The position numbers and the translations under genes were made by a program. Below the pieces are notes generated by a model. It made no database searches. It saw only the letters and a program-made list of their open reading frames with translations, and had not been told where the DNA came from. Source: JAKVCB01 sp965243695 (GTDB lineage: Bacteria; Planctomycetota; Planctomycetia; Pirellulales; Lacipirellulaceae). Taken from it: 64,000 nucleotides of DNA. Positions 1 to 8,872 of the stretch are shown here, one piece after another. The stretch lies in NCBI GenBank assembly GCA_965243695.1, contig CBDEWC010000004.1:1-64000 (forward strand). The letters are read 5' to 3'. Numbering within the stretch: position 1 is the first letter of the stretch; each line of letters starts with the position of its first letter.

Positions 1-272
1 TAAATGCAGGCCGCGATTTATTTCTATCAAACGCGTGCGCCAACTGCCACACGATTCGCGGGACCCACGCCAAGGGGATCTTTGGGCCTGATTTGACACA
101 CCTCATGAGCCGTGAGACGATCGCCTCGGGTATTCGGTTCAACAATAAAGAAAATCTGACTCAATGGGTCCAAGATCCACAAACCATCAAAGAAGGTTGT
201 CGAATGCCGGATATGAAACTCACCTCCGACAGCGTCCAGAAAATCGTCGCCTACCTTTTGACCCTTCATTAA
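1..272 (+). CDS. ctaC: Cytochrome c oxidase subunit II, C-terminal cytochrome c domain (5' end outside window)
   Basis: Only the last 89 residues are in the window. Reading from base 3 gives a class I cytochrome c domain: a haem-binding CANCH near its start, then a GPDL segment and the axial-methionine region CRMPDMKL, ending at TAA. This is the haem c extension carried by subunit II of caa3-type oxidases, which accepts electrons from a c-type donor and passes them to CuA. The identification as subunit II rather than a free cytochrome comes from its position 50 bases upstream of ctaD. The CuA domain and the membrane segments must lie before base 1. Confidence 0.82.
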   Translation, partial: NAGRDLFLSNACANCHTIRGTHAKGIFGPDLTHLMSRETIASGIRFNNKENLTQWVQDPQTIKEGCRMPDMKLTSDSVQKIVAYLLTLH

Positions 273-322
273 GCACACTTTACTGAGTTCGCCTCATACA
301 CTGGCCCCTTCACACTGGTACC

Positions 323-1993
323 ATGGCCACCGTCCACTACGATTCCAAGTCGACCAACTCTGCCGCGATCCCGCTGGTGACGCGTTTGCATGGCTGGGTC
401 TCGTCGGTCGATCACAAACAGATCGGAGTCATGTACCTGGGGATGAGTTTCATCTTCATGGTGATCGGTGGGCTGGAAGCCTTTTTGATGCGGGCCCAGC
501 TGTGGGAAGCCAATAACACACTGGTCGGGCCGGAAACCTTCAATCAGCTCTTTACGATGCACGGCACGACGATGATCTTTTTTGTGATCATGCCGATGCT
601 GGCCGGTTTTGCAAACTACTTCGTCCCCCTGATGATCGGTGCCCGCGACGTAGCCTTCCCGCGACTCAATGCACTCGGGTTCTGGCTCTCGTTTTTCGGC
701 GGCTGCCTGCTCTACTACACCTACCTGGGTGCGGAGGGACTTTACGGAGCCTCGAATGCACCCGACATCGGCTGGTTTGCCTATGCTCCGCTCACATCTC
801 CTGCCTATTCGCGGGGAAACGCGACCGACTATTGGATCCTGGGCACGATGATGACCGGGGCTGGCACCATCGCTTTTGGTGTCAACCTGATTGCCACCAT
901 CTTCACGATGCGCGCTCCAGGGATCCGGCTCACAAAACTTCCCCTGTTTGTCTGGATGATGCTGATCGATGCGATCCTGATCCTGCTTGCCTTCCCGCCG
1001 CTTACGGCCGCCCAGGTCATGCTGCTGTTTGACCGCTACCTGGGAGCCCACTTTTTTGATCCCCAGTCAGGCGGTTCGGCCCTGTTGTGGCAACATCTGT
1101 TCTGGTTTTTTGGCCATCCGGAAGTTTACATCATGGCACTGCCGGCCTTTGGGATTGTCTCGGAGATCATTCCGGTCTTTTCGCGCAAAGTGATATTCGG
1201 ATATGCCTCGATGGCCGCCGCCACCGCCGCGATCGGATTGATTAGCGTGGGTGTTTGGGCGCACCATATGTTCACCGTTGGCATGAACGACATGGTCGAC
1301 ACATTTTTTGCCGCATCGACTTTTTTGATTGCAATCCCTACGGGTATCAAGATCTTCAATTGGGTGGCCACGCTCTATGGGGGCCGCCTGCAGCTACGAA
1401 CCCCGATGTTGTTTGCGCTTGGCTTCCTCTCGATGTTCCTCATCGGCGGGTTAACCGGAATTATGCTTTCGGTGGTTCCCTTCGACTGGCAAATCTCCGA
1501 CAGCTACTTTCTCGTGGCCCATTTTCATTACGTGTTGTTTGGCGGGTCGTTGTTTGCCCTGATCGGTGGCTTTTATTACTGGTTCCCCAAAATGTCCGGC
1601 CGGATGATGAACGAAACACTCGGAATCTGGCAGTTCACACTTTTGTTCGTCGGCTTCAACGTGCTGTTCTTTCCAATGCACATCTCTGGCCTGCTGGGAA
1701 TGCCCCGGCGGGTTTACACGTATGCCGAGACCGAGTGGGAAATCTGGAATCAACTCTCCACGGTCGGTGCGGCGGTCATGGGCGTTGGGTTTTTATTCTT
1801 CTTCATGAATATCGTCCACTCCCTTCGTCATGGAAAACCCGCTGGCGACGACCCATGGGATGCCTGGACCCTGGAATGGACCACGACCTCTCCACCGGCC
1901 ACCTATAATTTTGAGGAAATACCCACGGTCGAGAGTCGCCGCCCCCTGTGGGATTTAAAACACCCCGACGATCCCGATTCGCAATACGAGTAA
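323..1993 (+). CDS. ctaD: Cytochrome c oxidase subunit I (haem-copper oxidase, A1 type)
   Basis: This 556-residue polytopic membrane protein is the catalytic subunit that reduces O2 to water and pumps protons. Visible ligands are His80 (TMHGT, haem a), His265 with its Tyr269 cross-link partner in GHPEVY, the CuB pair His314-His315 in WAHHMF, and an HFH motif in helix X (VAHFHYV). The glutamate in GHPEV marks the A1 subfamily, in which it forms part of the D proton channel. Length is normal for the family. The ATG at 323 gives a typical start, with WVSSVDHKQIG at about residues 25-35. It lies 50 bases after subunit II and 43 before subunit III. Confidence 0.97.
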   Translation: MATVHYDSKSTNSAAIPLVTRLHGWVSSVDHKQIGVMYLGMSFIFMVIGGLEAFLMRAQLWEANNTLVGPETFNQLFTMHGTTMIFFVIMPMLAGFANYFVPLMIGARDVAFPRLNALGFWLSFFGGCLLYYTYLGAEGLYGASNAPDIGWFAYAPLTSPAYSRGNATDYWILGTMMTGAGTIAFGVNLIATIFTMRAPGIRLTKLPLFVWMMLIDAILILLAFPPLTAAQVMLLFDRYLGAHFFDPQSGGSALLWQHLFWFFGHPEVYIMALPAFGIVSEIIPVFSRKVIFGYASMAAATAAIGLISVGVWAHHMFTVGMNDMVDTFFAASTFLIAIPTGIKIFNWVATLYGGRLQLRTPMLFALGFLSMFLIGGLTGIMLSVVPFDWQISDSYFLVAHFHYVLFGGSLFALIGGFYYWFPKMSGRMMNETLGIWQFTLLFVGFNVLFFPMHISGLLGMPRRVYTYAETEWEIWNQLSTVGAAVMGVGFLFFFMNIVHSLRHGKPAGDDPWDAWTLEWTTTSPPATYNFEEIPTVESRRPLWDLKHPDDPDSQYE

Positions 1994-2036
1994 CTCCTCG
2001 CAAATCCAAAAACTGGACTCCACTGAAAGCTGTACT

Positions 2037-2660
2037 TTGAATCAGGCCGCACTCCCATCCGCCGAGATGCACAATCCTTACCAGGAGTCGCGATTCACGA
2101 CCAAGCAGTCTGGGATCGTGGCCTTTTTGTGTTCCGAGGTGGCCCTATTCAGCACCTTGATCACGACCTATATCGTGTTTTTGGGCTATAAGATCCCCGG
2201 AGCCAATCCGGAAGAAATGCCCACCCCGGCCAACTCGCTTGGCCTGGGGCTCGTGATCATCAACTCGATCTGCCTGCTCAGCAGTAGTGGCACGATTTAT
2301 TTTGCCCTCAGGGCCCGCGCCCGGGGCCATCATGTCCTCTATCTCGCATGGCTGGCTGTCACCATTCTGCTCGGAAGTCTTTTCCTCGCGGGAACCGGCT
2401 ACGAATGGTATGGCTTGATTACCGAACACCACCTCACGATCGGCACCAATACCTTTGGAAGCACTTTTTATACCCTGATTGGCTTTCACGCATTCCACGT
2501 CTCCATTGGGGTCGTGACGATGTGTATTTTGTGGGGCGTCGAAGCCCGCCGCTGCCTCTCGGCTGAGTGCGAGGCGCCCGAACTGGTCTCCTGGTACTGG
2601 CACTTTGTCGATGCCATTTGGATCGTCATTTTTACCCTCGTTTACATCATTGGTCGCTAA
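2037..2660 (+). CDS. ctaE: Cytochrome c oxidase subunit III
   Basis: A 207-residue protein with five hydrophobic helices and the subunit III signatures FHAFHVSIG and WYWHFVDAIWIVIF near the C-terminus. It is the short, five-helix form typical of bacterial caa3 oxidases. Subunit III stabilises the catalytic core and the proton uptake route; it carries no redox centre. The frame opens with TTG at 2037; an ATG at 2067 (MHNPYQES) is an alternative start, and neither has a strong ribosome-binding site. It sits directly behind ctaD in the same operon. Confidence 0.95.
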   Translation: MNQAALPSAEMHNPYQESRFTTKQSGIVAFLCSEVALFSTLITTYIVFLGYKIPGANPEEMPTPANSLGLGLVIINSICLLSSSGTIYFALRARARGHHVLYLAWLAVTILLGSLFLAGTGYEWYGLITEHHLTIGTNTFGSTFYTLIGFHAFHVSIGVVTMCILWGVEARRCLSAECEAPELVSWYWHFVDAIWIVIFTLVYIIGR

Positions 2661-2767
2661 ACCCCCGGGCCAGAATCCTTTAAAACGGATCGGCAACCTA
2701 CTCGTCACTCCGCCACGCACCACCTACCTGACCAGGCCTGTTGACCCAAAGAGCATTTCGTAACCGC

Positions 2768-3550
2768 ATGAATCCCACACCGAAACAAAATGACAAACCG
2801 GAAGAAGGGCAGGGCGTTTGCATGCCCCGCCCGACCGCCGCCCCCATTGTCATTGCTTTTGGCGCAATGCTAATGAGCAGCGGACTGGTGCTGAATTTTG
2901 CCTTCACCGCGGTCGGTCTGATTGTCTTTGTGGTCGGACTCACCAAATGGATTTACATACTCGCGAGCGACGGCGGCGAAGAAATTCTGCCCCTCGAGGC
3001 CCGGCCAGCACCGGTCAAAATCTCCCAGGCAAAGGTTGCACCGCTTCGCCCGGGGATGCCCGGACATCGGATGCAAATTCCCGAAAAAGTGCATCCCTAT
3101 TCGGCAGGCCTGAAAGGGGGCATTGTGGGGGGCATTGCCATGGCCGCGGTCGCCCTCACCTATGGTGCCGTGAGTGGACGTGGGCTGTGGTATCCGGTCA
3201 ATTTGCTCGCCGGCATGATCGTCCCCATGTCCCCCGACCAACTTGGCCATTTCAACGCCCTGGCACTCGTCGTAGGGTGCGTTATTTTTGTGGTGACCGC
3301 ATTGGGTGTGGGACTCATGTTCGGAATCTTGTTGCCGACGATGCCCCGTTTCCCCGTGTTTTGGGGCGGCATTGTCGCACCCCTGTTGTGGACCGCTGCG
3401 ATCTATAGCTTCATGGAAATCCTCAATCCGGTCCTTAATGAACATGTCGACTGGTGGTGGTTTTTTGCGTCCCAATTCGCCTACGGAATCGCCGTAGGGT
3501 TGGTCGTAATCCGCAGTGAAAAAGTCTCCGTGAAGGGGGCGAAATCATGA
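2768..3550 (+). CDS. Polytopic membrane protein of the respiratory operon, unknown function
   Basis: I do not recognise a named family with certainty. After a hydrophilic start the protein has two closely spaced membrane helices, roughly residues 25-65, ending in TKWIYILASDGGEE. A cytosolic linker with charged and proline-rich sequence follows, then about four more helices. The first helix pair resembles the small subunit IV of bacterial oxidases. Its place between subunit III and the cytochrome c gene, with a 4-base ATGA overlap to the latter, suggests a structural or assembly role in the oxidase/reductase complex. The ATG at 2768 is taken as start; another in-frame ATG at 2822 follows a GGAAG-rich stretch and is equally possible. 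Confidence 0.7.
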   Translation: MNPTPKQNDKPEEGQGVCMPRPTAAPIVIAFGAMLMSSGLVLNFAFTAVGLIVFVVGLTKWIYILASDGGEEILPLEARPAPVKISQAKVAPLRPGMPGHRMQIPEKVHPYSAGLKGGIVGGIAMAAVALTYGAVSGRGLWYPVNLLAGMIVPMSPDQLGHFNALALVVGCVIFVVTALGVGLMFGILLPTMPRFPVFWGGIVAPLLWTAAIYSFMEILNPVLNEHVDWWWFFASQFAYGIAVGLVVIRSEKVSVKGAKS

Positions 3551-4347
3551 TGCTTTTGGTCAAACACCCGCAAACATTTCTGCTGGCGGCCCTGGTGCTG
3601 GTGATGGTTGGCTGCGGCGACCCATTGCCTGGCAAACCACTGCTGAGCGATCGGGCAACACCCCTCTCGGAGCAGATGGAGTTTGGCGAGCTGTATCACA
3701 TTAACTGCAAAGGTTGCCACGGGGCGGACGGCAAATTTGGCCCAGCTCCCTCGCTGAATGACCGCCTCTTTTTGTCGATCTTCTCCGACAAACAACTACT
3801 CGATATCCTCCATGGCGGCAGGCCCGGCACGCTCATGCCAGCTTTCTCCCGCAAAGAGGGTGGTTTGCTCTCGGAAGCGCAAATCCAATCGCTGGCCGCT
3901 GGCATTCGCGCCACGTGGGCTAAGCCGGATGGAGTCCCTGACAACCCACCCCCCTACCTGGCCAGCAGCCCGGGCGATCCGGCCGCCGGCCAAGTGAAGT
4001 TTGAGGCCTACTGCGCCGACTGTCATGGCAAGGATGGCCAGGGAGGTACCAGCGGGGCGGTAAACAACCCTGCCTTTTTGGAGTTGATTAGTGACCAGGC
4101 CCTGCGGCGCATCATCATCACCGGCCGCACCGACCTGGGAATGCCCAACTATCTTGGGCTCGGTGAAAAGTCGTCGCAAAAACAACCTCCCACTAGCCAA
4201 GACATCTCCGACATCGTGGCCCTGATGGGAACCTGGCGGACCGCACCCGCGCGCCGGCTCGCCAATCAAGAGAAACAGGATTCACCGGCACCAGAAACCT
4301 CCTCCAGCGCCCCCGCGGCACCGCAACCTACGGGAACGACACCATGA
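3547..4347 (+). CDS. Dihaem cytochrome c lipoprotein
   Basis: A 266-residue exported protein. The N-terminus is a lipoprotein signal with lipobox-like VMVGC at about residues 19-23, so it should be anchored to the outer face of the membrane. Two class I cytochrome c domains follow, with haem motifs CKGCH at residues 54-58 and CADCH at 156-160. Candidate axial methionines are in TLMPAF and LGMPNY. The C-terminus is rich in Pro, Ala and Ser. It overlaps the genes on both sides by four bases (ATGA), so it is translationally coupled to the membrane protein before it and the Rieske protein after it. The likely role is electron transfer between the Rieske/cytochrome b complex and the caa3 oxidase. 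Confidence 0.9.
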   Translation: MMLLVKHPQTFLLAALVLVMVGCGDPLPGKPLLSDRATPLSEQMEFGELYHINCKGCHGADGKFGPAPSLNDRLFLSIFSDKQLLDILHGGRPGTLMPAFSRKEGGLLSEAQIQSLAAGIRATWAKPDGVPDNPPPYLASSPGDPAAGQVKFEAYCADCHGKDGQGGTSGAVNNPAFLELISDQALRRIIITGRTDLGMPNYLGLGEKSSQKQPPTSQDISDIVALMGTWRTAPARRLANQEKQDSPAPETSSSAPAAPQPTGTTP

Positions 4348-4898
4348 CAGACTGCGAACACGCCTCGCCTGCCGATTGCACCACCGACCGCCGCGGCTGG
4401 TTCGACTGGGTCAGTTGGTTGATGCTCGGAGCCGGCGGCGCGGTATTGAGCATTCCGGTCGTTGGCTACCTGTTCGGAGCGGTCATTTGGCGCCGCAAAG
4501 ACGAGTGGGTTTCCTTGGGGAAGACCGCCGACTTCAAGGAAAACGAGACCCGACTTGTCACCCTGAAAAATCCACTCCGCGGCCCGTGGGATGGCATCAC
4601 CGGAGAACTGGGCATCTATGTGCGGCGCGACCCGGAAAAGGGTTTTGAAATCTTCTCGGTCCACTGCACGCACCTCGGCTGCCCGGTGAGTTGGTTTTCC
4701 GAACCTGGCCTGTTCATGTGCCCCTGCCACGGAAGCGTATTTTACGAAGATGGCGAATATGCCGCAGGCCCCGCCCCGCGCGGGCTTTACAAGATCGAGC
4801 ACAAGATTGACGGGGATAACTTGCACGCCCACGTCGGTCACTTGCCAACCTTACAGAATCCTGGGACCCCACCCAAAGCCCCACAGGCAACCACGTAA
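4344..4898 (+). CDS. Rieske [2Fe-2S] iron-sulfur protein of a cytochrome bc/b6f-type complex
   Basis: 184 residues with one N-terminal membrane helix (about residues 24-48) and a Rieske fold. The cluster ligands are in CTHLGC (Cys108, His110, disulfide Cys113) and CPCHG (Cys126, disulfide Cys128, His129). The protein transfers one electron from quinol at the Qo site of cytochrome b to cytochrome c. It begins inside the last codons of the cytochrome c gene (ATGA overlap) and lies 52 bases before the cytochrome b gene. The order Rieske then cytochrome b is as in qcr/pet operons. I leave the symbol empty because the complex is a hybrid of qcr- and pet-type features. Confidence 0.95.
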   Translation: MTDCEHASPADCTTDRRGWFDWVSWLMLGAGGAVLSIPVVGYLFGAVIWRRKDEWVSLGKTADFKENETRLVTLKNPLRGPWDGITGELGIYVRRDPEKGFEIFSVHCTHLGCPVSWFSEPGLFMCPCHGSVFYEDGEYAAGPAPRGLYKIEHKIDGDNLHAHVGHLPTLQNPGTPPKAPQATT

Positions 4899-4950
4899 CC
4901 ATCAAGCCCCGACTTGAACCATCAAGGTCCGTTCGGCTCAGGAGAATCCA

Positions 4951-6426
4951 TTGTTCGCAGCCATCCGATCCGCCGCAATGTGGTTTGAACACCGACTCGT
5001 CCTCCGCGAGACGTTGTGGCCTATTATTCGCCACCCGGTCCCCCGCGGACTACGCCGTCGGGTAGGCTGGTTGTATGTTTTTGGCAGTACGGCGATGACG
5101 CTGCTGATGCTGCAAATCGCGACCGGCATCGCCCTTTCGATGGTCTATGTTCCCTCGGCCGGCCAGGCGTACGAGAGCCTGCTTTACTTGAATTTCCAGG
5201 TCCCTCTCGGCTGGATGCTGCGGGCCATCCACAATTGGTCGGCGACGATGATGCTGGTGATTGTCGTCATTCACATGATCCAAGTCTTCCTGACGGGAGC
5301 CTACAAATACCCGCGCGAATTGACCTGGATGTTTGGCGTTGCGCTATTTTTGCTCACCGTGGGCATGGCATTTACGGGCCAGGTTTTGCGGTGGGATGCC
5401 AATTCGTTCTGGGGGCTGGGTGTGGGGGTCGCCATGATCGGGCGGGTACCCTATATCGGACCGGCGCTGTGCGAACTCTTGATGGGCGGGCCCATGATTG
5501 GGGGCGAAACCCTGAGCCGCTTCTTTGCGCTTCACGTCTATATTATCCCGGGGCTACTGATCGGCTCCCTGGCGGTCCACCTTTACCTGGTCGTTCGACA
5601 GGGCATTTCCGAGCCGCCCGCCGAGGGCGAGCCGGTGGACCGAGACACCTATGACGAAGAATACGAGAAATTAATCGGCGGCGGACGGGGCGATCCCTTT
5701 TTCCCGGGCCCACTCGCCCGCGATGCGTTTTTTATTGGGGCAACCCTGCTGTTGGTCTTTGCCCTCGCGGCCATCGATGGTCCCAACGGGCCAAATTTGC
5801 CACCCGACCCGGCCAACGTGGCGGCTTCTCCCGTTCCCGATTGGTACTTTTTGCCCTTGTTTGCTGTTCTGGCACTCAGCCCGCGGGCGCTGGAGACGTG
5901 GATTATCTTGATCGCGCCGGTGGTCATCGTGATTGGCCTGGTGTTGCTCCCTCTCTGGACAGGCACTGGGGAACGCCACTGGCGGAGCCGTCCGGTGGCC
6001 TGCATGTCGGTCCTCTTTATTCTCCTTGCGTTATTCGTTTTGGGTTGGCTCGGTTACAAAGAGCCGTGGTCACCCATCATGAACGCGTGGACCAAGGATG
6101 CGGTTCCGCCAAACATTGTCAAACGACTCACCCCCCTCCAGTTGCAAGGCGCAACGCTTTTGCAGCTGAAAACTTGCCGCAACTGCCACAGCCTCGATGG
6201 CGTAGGTGGCAAACGAGGACCCGACCTGACCTATGTAGGTTCGCGTCTTGACCGGCCAGCATTGGTCCGCCAAATCGTCCAGGGCGATGGTAATATGCCG
6301 GCTTTTGGTAAACAATTAACCAATGCCGAGGTGACTGCCCTGGTTGACTTCCTGGCTTCCCTCCGCCCGCCCAACCGGCCACCGCCGGTGGTACCCACTG
6401 TCTCGGCCCGTGCGTCGGACGAGTGA
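4951..6426 (+). CDS. Cytochrome b with fused C-terminal cytochrome c domain
   Basis: 491 residues. The first part is a full-length cytochrome b. The helix B histidines are 13 residues apart (AIHNW to VIHMIQ), and the helix D histidines are separated by 14 residues (ALHVY to AVHLY), a b6-type spacing. The subunit-IV part carries the Qo-site motif PDWYFLP. After the last membrane helix a cytochrome c domain follows, with CRNCH at residues 409-413 and a methionine in GNMPAFG. The start is TTG at 4951, supported by AGGAGAA nine bases upstream; an ATG at 4978 is weaker. Quinol is oxidised here, and the tethered haem could pass electrons on directly. Confidence 0.94.
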   Translation: MFAAIRSAAMWFEHRLVLRETLWPIIRHPVPRGLRRRVGWLYVFGSTAMTLLMLQIATGIALSMVYVPSAGQAYESLLYLNFQVPLGWMLRAIHNWSATMMLVIVVIHMIQVFLTGAYKYPRELTWMFGVALFLLTVGMAFTGQVLRWDANSFWGLGVGVAMIGRVPYIGPALCELLMGGPMIGGETLSRFFALHVYIIPGLLIGSLAVHLYLVVRQGISEPPAEGEPVDRDTYDEEYEKLIGGGRGDPFFPGPLARDAFFIGATLLLVFALAAIDGPNGPNLPPDPANVAASPVPDWYFLPLFAVLALSPRALETWIILIAPVVIVIGLVLLPLWTGTGERHWRSRPVACMSVLFILLALFVLGWLGYKEPWSPIMNAWTKDAVPPNIVKRLTPLQLQGATLLQLKTCRNCHSLDGVGGKRGPDLTYVGSRLDRPALVRQIVQGDGNMPAFGKQLTNAEVTALVDFLASLRPPNRPPPVVPTVSARASDE

Positions 6427-6511
6427 ACGGCGCGGAGGAGCCTGGCCGTTAAAAAATTAAGCGGTTTCCCGGCCGGCTCGCAGTCCCAAGTCTCCTCAAC
6501 GGATCACCCCC

Positions 6512-8869
6512 ATGTCAGCCGATTGGCAGGCATTCTGGACCTCGTGGCAATTTGATGCCTGGCTCACGCTGGCGCTGGTGCTTACGGCGCTGATCTATTT
6601 GCGCGGCTGGCTCCGCCTTCGGCAACGGGGTGCCGGGCGTTTCAACCCGTGGCGTTTGGCAGCCTTTTTCTTCGCGGTAACTACCGTGGGTTTGGCGACT
6701 CAGTCCCCGATCGAACCGTTTTCCACCATGTTGCTGCAAATGCACATGTTTCAGCATGTCCTGTTGATGTTTGTCGCCCCTCCGCTGGTATGGATGGCTG
6801 ATCCTGAATTGCCCCTTTTAGTCGGACTGCCAAAAGTTTTGCGCCGCCATCTGGCCGTTCCCATCCTTCGCGACCCACTGGTCCGTGGGGTGACGCACCT
6901 ACTTGCCCACCCGGCAGTGGCTTTGGGACTGTTCGTCATTACCGCTTGGACCTGGCACCTGCCGGCGCTCTACCAGGCGGCCTTGAGCTCCCAAACATGG
7001 CACCAGGTAGAACATGCTTCGTTTTTCCTGGCAGCGATCGTCTTCTGGCGCGTCGTGATTGGCCCCTATCCAAATCGGTCAACGCTGAGCCGCTGGATCG
7101 TTCTTCCCTACCTGCTCGTGGCCGCCCTGCAAGGAACGGTCTTCTCGGGACTGTTGACCTTCAGCGACCGCCTCTTTTACCCACATTACGAGGCGGTTCC
7201 CCGACTCTGGAACATCACGCCGCTGGACGACCAGGCCATCGCCGGCGCACTCATGTGGTTTTCCGGATCGGTCGCTTACCTGCTTGCCCTGGCCTGGGTC
7301 GCTGCTGAACTCTGGAATGAAACTCCGCAACCTCAAACGGCTGGCACGAAACCCACGCTGCCGCCTGGCAGCTTGGAGCGTCGGCGCCAGCAGACGGCTT
7401 TGCGAATTTCGAGGCTCCGAACACCCACGACCAAATCCACGCTCGCCTCCCCGGAAGTCTGGGATTTGTTCAAACTGCCTTTCGTGGGACCTGTCCTGAA
7501 AAGCAAGGCCTTTCGCCCCGCGATGCAGACGGTGTTATTGCTACTGGCGGGCCTAATTGTGATCGATGGGCTGTGGGGTCCCCAGGCGACCTCTCTGAAC
7601 CTGGCAGGCGTGACACCCTGGATTCACTGGCGGGGCCTGCTGGTCATTGGCCTGGTGGTCGCTGGCAACCTGTTTTGCATGGCGTGCCCCTTTACGCTGC
7701 CACGCGGACTGGCCAAACGACTCTTTCGGACCCACTGGAATTGGCCCGTTTGGCTGCGTAGTAAGTGGCTGGCGGTGGCGCTACTAATCGTGTTCTTTTG
7801 GGCTTACGAAGCCTTTGCCCTGTGGGACACGCCTTGGTGGACTGCCTGGATTGTGGTCGGATATTTTGTCGCATCCTTTGCCGTCGACGGGCTGTTTCGC
7901 GACGCCGCATTCTGCAAGTACGTCTGTCCGATCGGACAATTTAATTTTGTCCAGTCGCTCTGCTCACCACTGCAGGTCGCCGTGCGCGACGGGGATGTCT
8001 GCCACACGTGCGACACCAAGGATTGCATCCGCGGCGGACCGCAGGGTAGCGGGTGCAACATGGAACTGTTTCAGCCGCAAAAAACGGGCAACCTCGACTG
8101 CACATTTTGCCTGGACTGTGTCCACGCCTGTCCCCATGAAAATGTGGGCATGCTGGCCTTCGTCGATAGTGGCCAATTGACCTCCGGCGGGATGCCGTCA
8201 ACGGCGGTCCGCTGGTACCGTCGGACCGACGTCGCTGCCTTGTTGACGATTCTTGCCAGCGCCGCTTTTGTGAACGCCGCGTGGATGGTCGAACCTGTAG
8301 TCCGCCTTGAAGAACAGGTTCAGGCGGAACTCCCTTCGATCAGCCGGCCTGTATTGGTCGCCCTTGGGATGGTTCTCTCGCTCGCGTTCATCCCGGCGGT
8401 CGTACTCTTGGCGGTTGCCGCCGTCAGTCGTTGGTGGAGTGGCTCCAAGAGGGGAGTCCTCGAAACGGCCACGCAGTTTGCCATGGTGCTCGTGCCGTTG
8501 GCACTGGCGATGTGGACGGCCCATTATACGTTTCACCTGTTTACTAGCGCCGGCACCTTGTGGGCCGCCGGGACCCGGATGTTGAGCGATTATCACCTGG
8601 CAACGTTTGGCGATGCGGCCCTGGCCTGCGCCTGTTGTGGCGACGTCGCCAGTTGGATCCTGCCCTGGGAGATTGTGTGCCTTGATATCGGCCTGTGTGG
8701 GTCGCTCTACGTGGCCTATCGAATTGCGATCTCCGGTCACCAACTCTCTTGGACAGTGGTCAAGGCGTGGACCCCTTGGGCTGTGCTCTCAATGGGCCTG
8801 TTTGTCGCGGGGATTTGGATATTTTTTCAGCCGATGCAAATGCGTGGCACGATGGTGCTGGGAGGCTGA
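6512..8869 (+). CDS. CtaG-like oxidase assembly domain fused to a membrane polyferredoxin
   Basis: A 785-residue fusion. Residues 1 to about 260 are a multi-helix CtaG (caa3 type) domain, recognisable by MHMFQHVLLMFVAPPL and by further His-containing helices; this family helps assemble caa3 oxidase. A Pro/Arg-rich linker leads to a NapH/NosR/CcoG-like part with membrane helices, a CMACP motif, CKYVCPIGQF, several CxxC pairs (CHTCDTKDC) and a ferredoxin-type CTFCLDCVHACP, giving ligands for at least two [4Fe-4S] clusters. More helices and a cysteine-rich CACCGD close the protein. It lies 85 bases after cytochrome b. Redox-driven metal insertion or electron delivery during assembly is an inference. 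No clear ribosome-binding site precedes the ATG. Confidence 0.85.
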   Translation: MSADWQAFWTSWQFDAWLTLALVLTALIYLRGWLRLRQRGAGRFNPWRLAAFFFAVTTVGLATQSPIEPFSTMLLQMHMFQHVLLMFVAPPLVWMADPELPLLVGLPKVLRRHLAVPILRDPLVRGVTHLLAHPAVALGLFVITAWTWHLPALYQAALSSQTWHQVEHASFFLAAIVFWRVVIGPYPNRSTLSRWIVLPYLLVAALQGTVFSGLLTFSDRLFYPHYEAVPRLWNITPLDDQAIAGALMWFSGSVAYLLALAWVAAELWNETPQPQTAGTKPTLPPGSLERRRQQTALRISRLRTPTTKSTLASPEVWDLFKLPFVGPVLKSKAFRPAMQTVLLLLAGLIVIDGLWGPQATSLNLAGVTPWIHWRGLLVIGLVVAGNLFCMACPFTLPRGLAKRLFRTHWNWPVWLRSKWLAVALLIVFFWAYEAFALWDTPWWTAWIVVGYFVASFAVDGLFRDAAFCKYVCPIGQFNFVQSLCSPLQVAVRDGDVCHTCDTKDCIRGGPQGSGCNMELFQPQKTGNLDCTFCLDCVHACPHENVGMLAFVDSGQLTSGGMPSTAVRWYRRTDVAALLTILASAAFVNAAWMVEPVVRLEEQVQAELPSISRPVLVALGMVLSLAFIPAVVLLAVAAVSRWWSGSKRGVLETATQFAMVLVPLALAMWTAHYTFHLFTSAGTLWAAGTRMLSDYHLATFGDAALACACCGDVASWILPWEIVCLDIGLCGSLYVAYRIAISGHQLSWTVVKAWTPWAVLSMGLFVAGIWIFFQPMQMRGTMVLGG

Positions 8870-8872
8870 GTG

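Noticed and set aside
269..1051. Long open frame antisense to ctaD
   Set aside because: It lies wholly opposite a well-supported gene, has low-complexity charged sequence and no family resemblance.
6427..6465. AACGGC/GCCGTT hairpin after the cytochrome b gene as terminator
   Set aside because: The stem has six pairs and is followed by A, not T, on the transcribed sense; the operon continues.
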